Positions 45,249-53,315 of a stretch of 64,000 nucleotides of DNA are shown in pieces; position 1 is the stretch's first letter; every line of letters begins with the position of its first letter. Origin of the DNA: Oscillibacter sp. (lineage in GTDB: Bacteria; Bacillota; Clostridia; Oscillospirales; Oscillospiraceae). The translations under genes were made by a program, and so were the position numbers. Below the pieces are notes generated by a model. It was not told where the DNA came from, searched no databases, and saw only the letters and a list, made by a program, of their open reading frames with translations. Location of the stretch: the NCBI GenBank assembly GCA_022797935.1, contig JAAWLO010000001.1, positions 1-64,000 on the forward strand, given 5' to 3'.

Positions 45249-47060
45249 TTAATACTTGCTGAAGGGATTGGAGGCCCCAGCCTCGTAACCGCCGTCATAG
45301 CCGCCCGCGTCATAGCTCTCCGGCTCAAGGTCCACCCGGGGTGCGGCGGAAGCGGCAGAAGCGGCGGAAAACTGGCCGCCATCTTCCCGAAGGGTAAATT
45401 TGCTCATCAGGCTCTTCATAAGATTGGCCTGGCTGTTCAGCTCCTCACTGGCGGCAGCAGACTCCTCGCTGGTGGCAGAGTTGGTCTGAACCACAGAAGA
45501 AATCTGGTCAATCCCCTCGGTAACCTGAGAGATGGCCTCGGACTCGGACTCCACGGCCCGGGTGATCTCCTGAATGGCCTCCATGGACAGTTTGGTGGCT
45601 TCCACAGTCTTGCTCAGAGAGTCGGACACCTTCTTGACGATGTCGCCGCCCTCCTGAACCGAATCAATGGAACGGTCGATCAATTCCTTGGTCGCCTTGG
45701 CAGCCTGGTCAGACTTGGTGGCCAGATTCCGCACCTCGTCCGCAACCACGGCGAAGCCCTTACCGGCGCTGCCCGCCCGGGCAGCCTCCACGGCGGCATT
45801 CAGAGCCAGAATATTGGTCTGGAAGGCAATGTTCTCGATCGTCGCAATAATCTTACTGATCTCCTGCGAAGAGACGGAAATCTTCTCCATGGCCTTGACC
45901 ATTTCATCCATGTAGTCGGCGCTCTCCCGCACCCGGACATCGGACTTCTGGGAATGTTCCATAGCGCTCTCGCTGCGCTGGGCGTTCTTCTGAGAGTTCT
46001 GGGAGATGTCGGCAATGGTGGCGGAGAGCTCTTCCACAGCGCTGGCCTGCTCCGTAGCACCCTGAGCCAGAGCTTGGGCACCGGTGGAAACCTGCTCCGC
46101 TCCGGCAGAAACCTGCTCGGCACTGAGGCTGATCTGAGCCAGCGTATCGCTGAGGTTGCGGTTGATGACGCGAATGGAGCTCAGCAGGGAGCTCAGCGCA
46201 CCCACATACAGCTTCTCTTCATGAGACCGGCAATTAAAGTTTCCGCTGCCCATCTCATCCAGAAGGCGGCAGGTATCACCGATGACACCGGTAAGCACCG
46301 TCTGGCTGGTCCGCAGGGCTTTGCACATATCTCCAATCTCGTTGGAGCTCTCAAATTCTACGTCAATATTGAGGTTGCCCTCGCTGAAGCCGATCAGGGC
46401 CTTATGGACCTGCCGCAGAGGTGTGAGGATATTCTTCATGATCTTCAGGTTCAGCGCGATGACGTAAATAGTCGCCAGAAGCAGCACTGCAACAATAATC
46501 ACGATGGTCCAGAACACCATCCGCTCCTGACTTTCCACAGTCTTATTCATCTGATTGGTCAGAGCGTCATCAATGCTTTGCGCAGAAGAGGCCATCGCAT
46601 TCAGGCGCGGCGTGCAGTCATTGATGATCAGACTCACAGCCTCCTGTCCCCGGCCAGCATTTACAGCCGCAATGATAGGGGGAACTTCATTCTTCCAATC
46701 GTTGACTGCCTGAATATACTCGTTAATCTGATTATCCTTCAGAGGATTGAGCTCCTGAAGTTCTGCCAGGTCTGCCTCCAGAATAGCCACAACCTCGTTG
46801 ACCCGTGCCTCCAGGGCGCTGTTATTGGAAGATCCTGTCTGCAGTGCCATATCCCGCACGTTCCGTGCGCCGATGTTGGCATACATCCGGCATTCGGTAA
46901 TCAGCTGGCTGGCCCGGACCTCTTCATTGATGATCCGGCGATACTGGTTGCTCTGAGAGCTCAGGGTAAACAGGGTAAACACTGTGATGATCACTGAGAC
47001 AACAATGGTCGTGCCGAAGCCCAGCGCCAAACTCTTTCTGAGTTTCATGTTCTTGAGCAT
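45249..47060 (-). CDS. Methyl-accepting chemotaxis protein
   Basis: Transmembrane chemoreceptor of about 603 residues. Layout: short cytoplasmic N-terminus, membrane segment 1 ([19 protein letters not shown]), extracytoplasmic four-helix sensor of the 4HB type (about 45-185), membrane segment 2 ([19 protein letters not shown]), HAMP, methylation helices and the signalling hairpin with [20 protein letters not shown] and [16 protein letters not shown] start at the ATG at 47060, with GAGGAG upstream. No C-terminal CheR-binding pentapeptide is present; the tail ends NPFSKY. Ligand unknown. Confidence 0.95.
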   Translation of the reverse strand: MLKNMKLRKSLALGFGTTIVVSVIITVFTLFTLSSQSNQYRRIINEEVRASQLITECRMYANIGARNVRDMALQTGSSNNSALEARVNEVVAILEADLAELQELNPLKDNQINEYIQAVNDWKNEVPPIIAAVNAGRGQEAVSLIINDCTPRLNAMASSAQSIDDALTNQMNKTVESQERMVFWTIVIIVAVLLLATIYVIALNLKIMKNILTPLRQVHKALIGFSEGNLNIDVEFESSNEIGDMCKALRTSQTVLTGVIGDTCRLLDEMGSGNFNCRSHEEKLYVGALSSLLSSIRVINRNLSDTLAQISLSAEQVSAGAEQVSTGAQALAQGATEQASAVEELSATIADISQNSQKNAQRSESAMEHSQKSDVRVRESADYMDEMVKAMEKISVSSQEISKIIATIENIAFQTNILALNAAVEAARAGSAGKGFAVVADEVRNLATKSDQAAKATKELIDRSIDSVQEGGDIVKKVSDSLSKTVEATKLSMEAIQEITRAVESESEAISQVTEGIDQISSVVQTNSATSEESAAASEELNSQANLMKSLMSKFTLREDGGQFSAASAASAAPRVDLEPESYDAGGYDGGYEAGASNPFSKY

Positions 47061-47099
47061 ATTCGCTCCTCCTCTTTCTTGTTTCACTGAATTTTTGAA

Positions 47100-47129
47100 T
47101 CTATATCACCATCGGCTCCGCAATTCCAA
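47100..47129 (-). promoter_or_regulatory. Possible sigma-A promoter for the chemoreceptor
   Basis: On the minus strand a -35 TTGGAA (47124-47129) and -10 TATAGA (47100-47105) are spaced 18 bases, about 40 bases before the start. No clear sigma-28 site was found here. Confidence 0.4.
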
Positions 47130-47232
47130 ATCGGGATCCTCTGCCATCGAATCTGCGTTTCTTTCCTTTTTCCGCTTTAACCGCAGCGGCGGATACAGGA
47201 AGTGACACACTCGCTAGCTATGAAAACAGATT

Positions 47233-47970
47233 TTAAATTACGTCGCCGTACCTTCCCTTCTTGACATCACCGAAAACCTTTCCGTCCACCAGTGTCACCA
47301 CTCTGCGGCGCAGAATGTTGACATAGCGGCTGGCGTGGGTCGCCATTATCACGGTTGTGCCCAGCCGGTTGACCTCCATCAGCAGCTGGAACATATCCCA
47401 GATGTTGTCATCGTCCAGGTTGGCAGTAATTTCGTCCAGAACCAGAATGGGGGGACTGTTGATGAGGGCCCGGGCCAGTTCCACCCGGCGGCACTCTCCC
47501 ACAGACATCTCTACGGGGTACTTCTTCTCCGATCCCCGCATCCCCACCAGGCCCAATACCTTTGCTACCCGCATAGCCACATGCTTATTGCTCTCAAAAC
47601 GCCGGCGGCCTACCTGCGCGGCTACCCAGAGATTTTCCTCCACCGTCATCTTGCGAATCAAGCTGTGCTCCTGCTGAACCTTGCCGAAGAGGATGGCCAT
47701 GCGGTTGTGGCTCCAGGGAATGAGTTTGGACAAATCCTTTTTATCCAGACAGACCATGCCTTTGTCCGGCCGGGCCTTTCCGGAGATCAAATCCAGCAGC
47801 GTACTTTTTCCGGCGCCGCTGCTGCCGATAATAAAGACAAACTCCCCCTGTTTGATGGTCAGGTCAATATCCTGTACGCCGATTTCGAAGCGTTTGCCCT
47901 TGTGCTCCTTCCGCTGCCGCCGGTCGTATTTATAAAGCTTTGTTACATTTTCCAGCGTAATCGTGGGCAT
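47233..47970 (-). CDS. FtsE-like ABC ATPase without a permease partner
   Basis: A 245-residue ATP-binding cassette most like FtsE, the ATPase of the FtsEX complex that controls wall hydrolases. It has Walker A GSSGAGKST, Walker B ILVLDEITANLDDD and an H-loop (ATHAS). The signature is degenerate, MSVGECRRVE in place of LSGGQ, and there is an N-terminal insertion KYDRRQRKEHKGKRF after the first strand. I start at the ATG at 47970, with AGGAGG about 9 bases upstream. No FtsX-like gene lies next to it; the neighbours are the fliT-like gene and a chemoreceptor. Confidence 0.85.
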   Translation of the reverse strand: MPTITLENVTKLYKYDRRQRKEHKGKRFEIGVQDIDLTIKQGEFVFIIGSSGAGKSTLLDLISGKARPDKGMVCLDKKDLSKLIPWSHNRMAILFGKVQQEHSLIRKMTVEENLWVAAQVGRRRFESNKHVAMRVAKVLGLVGMRGSEKKYPVEMSVGECRRVELARALINSPPILVLDEITANLDDDNIWDMFQLLMEVNRLGTTVIMATHASRYVNILRRRVVTLVDGKVFGDVKKGRYGDVI

Positions 47971-48053
47971 AGGACCCTGCCTCCTGCATCGCTCTCCGCC
48001 TGTATTTGTGCGCGAAGGCGGAACCCCGGTCAAATTGGCCGGGGTTCCGGCAT

Positions 48054-48440
48054 TTACTGATATATCGATTTTTCTCGGGTCAGTTTCCGGTTCACGATCC
48101 GATCCAATTCTACCACCTGTTTCAAAATCCGCCCATTCAGGCTCACCTGCTCCGCAAGGGCGCGTTCCTCCTCCGCCTCTGCCGCAGCGCCCTTCAGAAG
48201 GCCCGCAAGTCGGGCGCCGTCCTCAGCGGAAAGCGCTCTTTGCTGCTGTTCCAAGGCCCGCTGGGCCTGGGCAAGGCGGTCAACCGGCTCCTGCCTCATA
48301 GCGACCAGCATCCGAATGGAGACTTCGTCATTGCGGTCTACCGCGTCCGCCAGCTGCCGGGTCAAATCCAGCGACTCATTCAGCGCGGTGTAGATTTTTT
48401 TCAGCTGGACATGGGCGTCCAGCAGTGCCGGCGCTTCCAT
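48054..48440 (-). CDS. FliT-like or coiled-coil flagellar protein
   Basis: A 128-residue, entirely helical protein without membrane segment (MEAPALLDAHVQLKKIYTAL; EQQQRALSAEDGARL). Located eight bases after fliS and in the fliD-fliS order, so a FliD export chaperone of the FliT class is the best guess; the family diverges so strongly that sequence alone cannot decide. GAGGTGG precedes the ATG at 48440. Confidence 0.6.
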   Translation of the reverse strand: MEAPALLDAHVQLKKIYTALNESLDLTRQLADAVDRNDEVSIRMLVAMRQEPVDRLAQAQRALEQQQRALSAEDGARLAGLLKGAAAEAEEERALAEQVSLNGRILKQVVELDRIVNRKLTREKSIYQ

Positions 48441-48448
48441 AACCACCT

Positions 48449-48826
48449 CTACTTCCCAAAGTCTCCGCTCTTCTGGGCCTGACGGAAGGCATCCCGCAGC
48501 TCACCCACCATAGACTTCACGGGAGTAAGCACCTCTTTCCGCCGGCCGATTTTCACCCGTCCAAGCTCATATGTGAAATACTCATACAGCTGAGCCAGAT
48601 TCTTGCTGATGGGATATTGCCGGTCCAAGGTCCCGTCCAGATAGGCAATGATGTCGACAGCCCGTTGAACAGAGGCTTCAAAAACGGGGTAATCCTGCTT
48701 ATCCAGCATGATTTCCGCCTGGGAGAGGCGCTTATACAGCTCATCATAAAGCAGCAGCAGCAGCTCCCCCTGGGTCATGGTATTGATACTTTGCTGTTTA
48801 TATTGTTGGAAGCCCTTCATATCCAT
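48449..48826 (-). CDS. fliS: Flagellin export chaperone FliS
   Basis: Cytoplasmic chaperone that binds the flagellin C-terminus. The 125-residue protein has the typical N-terminus FQQYKQQSINTMTQGELLLLLYDELYKRL and the FliS core RAVDIIAYLDGTLD and YEYFTYELGRVKIGR. The size is normal. It starts 24 bases after fliD on the same strand, the common fliD-fliS-fliT arrangement. Confidence 0.95.
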   Translation of the reverse strand: MDMKGFQQYKQQSINTMTQGELLLLLYDELYKRLSQAEIMLDKQDYPVFEASVQRAVDIIAYLDGTLDRQYPISKNLAQLYEYFTYELGRVKIGRRKEVLTPVKSMVGELRDAFRQAQKSGDFGK

Positions 48827-48850
48827 TGCCTGTGGATCACCGCCTTTTTA

Positions 48851-51451
48851 TCAACCACCCATCAACTGGGCAAAATAGGAGCTCTGAGAGTTCATCTGAG
48901 CAATCAGCTGCTCCAACCGCGAGAACTGGCCGGTATAGTAGTCCACCTTATCGGACATCTTATCCTGCCACTTTTCGATCTCCGTGTCAATACTGTTCAG
49001 CTGCTTTTGAATGAGGTTGTTATACATCGTGGAAGCCGCCAAAGGCGAGCCGGCCTTCTCCACCAAAATACCCTTGCCGCCGGTGGTCTTGCCGTACATG
49101 TCCAGAGGCACCTTCAGGGCCTGCATCAGACCGTCGCTGTCCGCGCCGCTCTCTGCGCTCTTGGAGAAGATGTCCCGCACCCGGTCGGGATCGCTGTCCA
49201 GGGTTTCCCGGAGCTTCTTCTCATTAAAGCTCAGAGTGGACAGGCCGTTGGAGTAGTTGACGGTAATGCCGGCAGCCTCCAGATCCGCGCCGTTCTCACC
49301 GGCCATGGAAATCGCCTTGTTGATGCGGCTGTAGAGGGTCCGCAGGTCATTGTCGCCAAAGAGGATGCCCTGTTTGGCATTTTCCTCCCAACGCTCAATG
49401 GTACTGTCGGACATTCCCTCCTTGTCCTCATCGGTCAGGGGTTCGTAGTACTTGCCATTGGACTGCTGGGGAGGCAGAGTGGAATAGGCGTTTTTAATCT
49501 CCGTAGCCATGGCGTTGAAGTCCTCCACCATGGAGCGGATGGCATCCACAATCTTATCGGAGTCCGAGCTGGTCTCGAAGGTAACCGCCTCCGTGTCCAC
49601 CTTGTTATAGCCTGTGACATTGCCGTCGGCGTCCTTCACGGCCTCATAGCCGAAGGTACCCTTGAGATTCACAGTCAGCCCGTCAAAATCCACGCTGTTG
49701 CTGGACCGGGTCAGCTCCATCTCCTCGCCGCCGTTGATGCTGACGCTGAAGATGGCGTCCTTTCCGGCCTCCAGTTCGCCGCCGCCAAAGAGGGCGTTCG
49801 CCAGAGAGCCTTCCTCACCGAAGTCAATCGTCTCCGCCGCGCCGGTCTCCCGGGCGGTAAAGACCATCTCGTTGGTGGTCTTGGAGTAACTGGCGTTGAC
49901 GCCGGAATCCTTCTTGCTGTTAATGTTGTTGATGACCGTGGCCAGAGCGGTATCCTCCGTATACTGTCCAATCTCCACACCATTCATTTTGAAGGAATAG
50001 AGGGTCTTGCCTTCATAGCCGGTGATCTCGCCCTTTTCGTTTTTGATGGCCTTTTCTTTCACGATCCGGCCCTGGTCGTCCCGCACAGCCATGTCATCCG
50101 TCAGGTCCACCAAATCCTTAAGGGTCTGGCTGGTCTTGAGATAGCTGGTAAGGGTGTTGTCCTCGCCAAAGCCCATAGCCCAGGCCTTGTCAGACGTGAT
50201 GGTAAAGCTGGAACCCTTCTGTCCGGCCTCAAACTTCAGCTGAAGACCATCGCCGTTGGCGCTGGTGGCGGCGTCGCCGACCTTCAGCTTGCTGGTGCCG
50301 TCCGACAGCTTTCCGAAGGCCTTATCGACCTTTTCCTGAAGGGCAGCCAGGAAGGCCTGGTCACGCAGTTCCCGGTTCTCGGGATTGCTGATATCCTCGC
50401 CGTTCTTGATCTTCTCTTTCAGTGCGTCGTAATACTTGTTCGGCGTACCGTCCAGATTCTTGTTGCTGAGCTTCTCAATAATCTCATCAACGGTAGGCAG
50501 CTCAATGTTCTTGGTCACACCGTCCAAGGTAATTTTCAGAGGAGACCCGGACAGGTACTCATAGGTATTCACAGACTTTTTCAGCGTCTCCGCCGTGATT
50601 CTGCCATGCTCCTTGGAGCCGGTGAGGGACTTGACATCCTCGCCGGGCTTCTGGCCCATAAGAAGATTTTCCTTCACACTGTCGCTGGCACTGCTGACAA
50701 AAACGCCGTTCTTCTTCGGGTCCGCAAATCCAATGACTCCGCCGTTGGCCTTGGCCTGGATGACGTTTTCCAGCAGCTCATCGCCGGTGTAAGTCTTGTC
50801 GCCAATGGTGACCGTCTGCTCCTTCAGCTGCTTATTGATTTCCTCCGCCAGCTCGGAGGCATCGTTAAAGACTTTGGACTCGTCGAAATTTATGGTGAGA
50901 TAGCTCCGGGCATCCGAGCCGCCATAGGCCAGCGTCAGGCTGCCGTTCAGCGTGCTGATATCCATGTTTCCGCCCATCTCAAAAGCGGAACCCGCAGCGG
51001 CGGAGGCAAACCCGTTGTCAGAGACACCGTTATTTTTGCCGATCAGGCTGCCGCTGACGGAGTACCGGGAGGCGGTAGCCAGCTGCTTGATCCGGTTGAT
51101 CTCCACATTGCTGGTGCCCCGGCCGCTGGCGGTAATCTTTCCAGCGTTCTCACCCTTTGCGATGGTCCGCACCGCCTGATCAAAGAAACTGGTGGACATC
51201 AGGTTGGTGGCGGAATTATAAGAGGTGTACTTGTCGGTAAAGCTGGCCATTTTATTGATAATGCTGCGGTAAGCATCCTGCTGCCACTCCGTTTTTGTAC
51301 GCTTCTGCTGGAGTTTGCTGATCTTATTTTTGTAGCTGGCAACTACATTTTCGATCATGGACTCCGTATCCATGCCGCTGGCAAGGCCGCTGATTACATT
51401 TCTGTTGCCATAAATGCTGTTAGAACTTCCAACACTGCTAATCGATGGCAT
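48851..51451 (-). CDS. fliD: Flagellar filament cap protein FliD (enlarged)
   Basis: Filament cap and adhesion protein that folds flagellin at the tip. The N-terminus has VISGLASGMDTESMIENVV and the C-terminal region has SNGLSTLSFNEKKLRETL followed by NLIQKQLNSIDTEIEKWQDKM, both typical. At 866 residues it is much longer than B. subtilis FliD (about 500); the extra length sits in the central surface-exposed part (about 200-560). A sigma-28-like site lies about 100 bases upstream. First gene of fliD-fliS-fliT-like. Confidence 0.96.
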   Translation of the reverse strand: MPSISSVGSSNSIYGNRNVISGLASGMDTESMIENVVASYKNKISKLQQKRTKTEWQQDAYRSIINKMASFTDKYTSYNSATNLMSTSFFDQAVRTIAKGENAGKITASGRGTSNVEINRIKQLATASRYSVSGSLIGKNNGVSDNGFASAAAGSAFEMGGNMDISTLNGSLTLAYGGSDARSYLTINFDESKVFNDASELAEEINKQLKEQTVTIGDKTYTGDELLENVIQAKANGGVIGFADPKKNGVFVSSASDSVKENLLMGQKPGEDVKSLTGSKEHGRITAETLKKSVNTYEYLSGSPLKITLDGVTKNIELPTVDEIIEKLSNKNLDGTPNKYYDALKEKIKNGEDISNPENRELRDQAFLAALQEKVDKAFGKLSDGTSKLKVGDAATSANGDGLQLKFEAGQKGSSFTITSDKAWAMGFGEDNTLTSYLKTSQTLKDLVDLTDDMAVRDDQGRIVKEKAIKNEKGEITGYEGKTLYSFKMNGVEIGQYTEDTALATVINNINSKKDSGVNASYSKTTNEMVFTARETGAAETIDFGEEGSLANALFGGGELEAGKDAIFSVSINGGEEMELTRSSNSVDFDGLTVNLKGTFGYEAVKDADGNVTGYNKVDTEAVTFETSSDSDKIVDAIRSMVEDFNAMATEIKNAYSTLPPQQSNGKYYEPLTDEDKEGMSDSTIERWEENAKQGILFGDNDLRTLYSRINKAISMAGENGADLEAAGITVNYSNGLSTLSFNEKKLRETLDSDPDRVRDIFSKSAESGADSDGLMQALKVPLDMYGKTTGGKGILVEKAGSPLAASTMYNNLIQKQLNSIDTEIEKWQDKMSDKVDYYTGQFSRLEQLIAQMNSQSSYFAQLMGG

Positions 51452-51550
51452 AAAACTCGACTCCCTTCATAAAACGCTGGCGCCCACTTCCGGCCGCGCC
51501 GGACCTGGGCAAACGAAATCAGATTTTTTTTGATATTCCTCTATGCTTTT

Positions 51551-51577
51551 TTATCGACATATAGTATAATAAAAATA
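51551..51577 (-). promoter_or_regulatory. Sigma-28-like promoter for the fliD operon
   Basis: On the minus strand TATT (51574-51577), 15 bases, then GTCGATAA (51551-51558), matching the sigma-28 -10 at seven of eight positions. Same architecture as the site before cheA. Confidence 0.6.
51565..51570 (+). promoter_or_regulatory. Perfect -10 hexamer for the parA gene, overlapping the fliD promoter
   Basis: TATAAT on the plus strand, about 50 bases before the parA start. No good -35 was found at 16-18 bases, so this is a partial match. It lies inside the minus-strand sigma-28-like site, so the two promoters may compete. Confidence 0.4.
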
Positions 51578-51618
51578 AGAGGTCAGCGCTTAGTTTTTAC
51601 TGTAAGGAGGAAAATCCT

Positions 51619-52401
51619 TTGACACAGGTCATTACTGTTACAAACCAGAAGGGCGGCGTGGGGAAAACCACCACGGTTTCCGCTCTGGTCTGCGGCCTCC
51701 GCCAAAGAGGCGCACGGGTCCTGGGCGTCGACCTGGACCCTCAGGGCAACCTCGGTTTCACGCTGGGACTGGACATCGGCGACTGCCGCACGGTCTATGA
51801 CGTCCTCACCGGCGCGTGTCCCATTGAACGGGCCATCTCCCACACCGAGTACGGGGACATCCTCGCCTCGGACATCATGCTCTCCACGGCGGAGGTGGCC
51901 TTTACCGCTCCCCGGCGGGAGTTCATGCTCTCCCAGCAGCTGGATGTGGTGAAGCCCAACTATGACTTCATCATCATCGACACGCCCCCGGCTCTGAACA
52001 TTCTGACCATCAATGCTTATGTGGCCTCCACAGGCCTCATTGTCCCCATGGAGGCAGAGGTTCTCAGTCTGGTCGGCGTTTCACAGATTCAGGATACCAT
52101 AGAGACTGTCCGCAAGTCCTTCAACCCCAATCTGAAGGTCCTGGGCATTCTGCTGAACAAATACGACCGCCGGCTGACGCTCTCCCGAGAAATTCTGGAT
52201 CTGGCGGAGTCCGTGGCGGAGCAGCTGGACAGTCAGGTTTTCCGTACCAAGGTCCGCCGCAGCGTCAGCGTGGCCATGGCTCCCGCTCACGGGCAGAGCG
52301 TTCTGACTTATCAGCCCAATGCCAAATCCGCCGCCGACCTGCGAAAAATCGTGGACGCTGTGGCGGGCCCGGCTTTTCCGGCTCCCCGGAAGTGGCGCTG
52401 A
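51619..52401 (+). CDS. Orphan ParA/Soj-family ATPase
   Basis: Cytoplasmic P-loop ATPase of the ParA type, 260 residues. Motifs: deviant Walker A KGGVGKTTT at 11-19, VDLDPQGNL (A'), and Walker B FIIIDTPPALNILT. TTG start with AAGGAGG upstream. There is no parB or parS candidate next to it and no N-terminal helix-turn-helix. It is followed after 43 bases by a ComFB-domain gene in the same direction and flanked by flagellar genes. Such orphan ParAs can position chemoreceptor arrays or flagella (PpfA, ParC); this is inference. Confidence 0.9.
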   Translation: MTQVITVTNQKGGVGKTTTVSALVCGLRQRGARVLGVDLDPQGNLGFTLGLDIGDCRTVYDVLTGACPIERAISHTEYGDILASDIMLSTAEVAFTAPRREFMLSQQLDVVKPNYDFIIIDTPPALNILTINAYVASTGLIVPMEAEVLSLVGVSQIQDTIETVRKSFNPNLKVLGILLNKYDRRLTLSREILDLAESVAEQLDSQVFRTKVRRSVSVAMAPAHGQSVLTYQPNAKSAADLRKIVDAVAGPAFPAPRKWR

Positions 52402-52444
52402 TTTCCTTTTGGCATTCCGACTTTTCTGAAAAGGAGTTTTTGTT

Positions 52445-53137
52445 ATGGCTTCCAACAACACCAGCAAAACGGCCCATGTGATGAATCTGCTCAGCAAGAA
52501 CCGCGGCCCTGCCGCCTCTGAGGCGTCTGAGGTCCCCACCCCCGCCCCTGCCTCTCCCGAGGCAGAAGCCCCTGCACCGGTGGCTCCCATCCTCTCTTCC
52601 ATCAACGCCGACGCCGCCGTATCCTCCCAAATCAAGGACGCTCTGGAAGCGGAGCTGGAAGCCCCCCCTGCCCCCAAACCGGTTCCTCCCAAGGCGAAGA
52701 CGCCCGCTCCGGAACCTCCTCAGGCGAAAGTACCTGCTCCGGTTCAAGAACCTGCTGCACCTCCGGTTCAGGAACCTGCCGCGCCTCCTATGCCCTCCGC
52801 TGAGGAGCTGATGGACCTTCCCTTGGAAGAGCCGGTGGAAGGAGAAATCTGGGACGGCAAACCCACCTATGTCAATGTCATGGAAGAGCTGGTTGATGAG
52901 AAAGCGGATAAATACATGGAGATGTTCGGCATCTGCTGCTGTGACCAGTGCCGGGTAGACGTTCGGGCCTACGCCCTGAACCATTTGCCCCCCAAGTACG
53001 TGGTCATGAGCCGGGGAGACCGGATTCCCCGGCTTACGGTATATGAGAGCAAGTACAGCAGCGACATCACCGCCCAGCTGATGAAGGCCTGCAAGGCCGT
53101 CATGACCGCCCCCCATCACACCCGGGAGGACAGCTGA
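52445..53137 (+). CDS. ComFB-domain protein
   Basis: A 230-residue cytoplasmic protein. Residues 1-135 are a low-complexity Ala/Pro/Glu linker containing two copies of PVQEPAAPP. The C-terminal domain is of the ComFB type (YVNVMEELVDEKADKYMEMF, CDQCRVDVRAYALNHLPPKYV), with the cysteines CCCDQC forming the conserved zinc-type cluster. ComFB proteins are now described as c-di-nucleotide receptors in some bacteria, so this may sense c-di-GMP or c-di-AMP. It shares a unit with the ParA gene. Confidence 0.85.
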   Translation: MASNNTSKTAHVMNLLSKNRGPAASEASEVPTPAPASPEAEAPAPVAPILSSINADAAVSSQIKDALEAELEAPPAPKPVPPKAKTPAPEPPQAKVPAPVQEPAAPPVQEPAAPPMPSAEELMDLPLEEPVEGEIWDGKPTYVNVMEELVDEKADKYMEMFGICCCDQCRVDVRAYALNHLPPKYVVMSRGDRIPRLTVYESKYSSDITAQLMKACKAVMTAPHHTREDS

Positions 53138-53157
53138 GCGCTTCAGAGTTTTAAACC

Positions 53158-53199
53158 GTCCGGCGCGGCAGAGTTTTCCTGCCGCGCCGGACATTTTTT
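53158..53199 (+). terminator. Strong rho-independent terminator after the ComFB gene
   Basis: Perfect 14-bp stem gtccggcgcggcag with its complement, followed by ATTTTTTG. Confidence 0.93.
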
Positions 53200-53246
53200 G
53201 AAACGCGGAAGGACCGTTTTTCCGGCGGCTTTTCTTCAGATGATTG

Positions 53247-53277
53247 GAAAGGTTCGACGCACAGCGCCGAACCTTTC
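53247..53277 (-). terminator. Hairpin at the end of the flagellar export operon
   Basis: A stem of 10 bp plus (gaaaggttcg and complement, extended by cgc/gcg) on the minus strand just past the EAL-HDOD gene. The T-run after it is short. Confidence 0.5.
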
Positions 53278-53315
53278 TGCTACCCTGGCCGCCGCAACAC
53301 GGGATTCTGCGGCGC

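Noticed and set aside
47061-47232. c-di-GMP riboswitch upstream of the chemoreceptor
   Set aside because: The conserved cores of the class I riboswitch were not seen; only a short hairpin is present.
48055-48075. Sigma-28-like element (ATCGATAT) before the FtsE-like gene
   Set aside because: It lies in the end of the fliT-like coding sequence and lacks a matching -35 element.
48617-51472. Long plus-strand open frame opposite fliD and fliS
   Set aside because: Antisense to two certain flagellar genes with their own ribosome binding sites.
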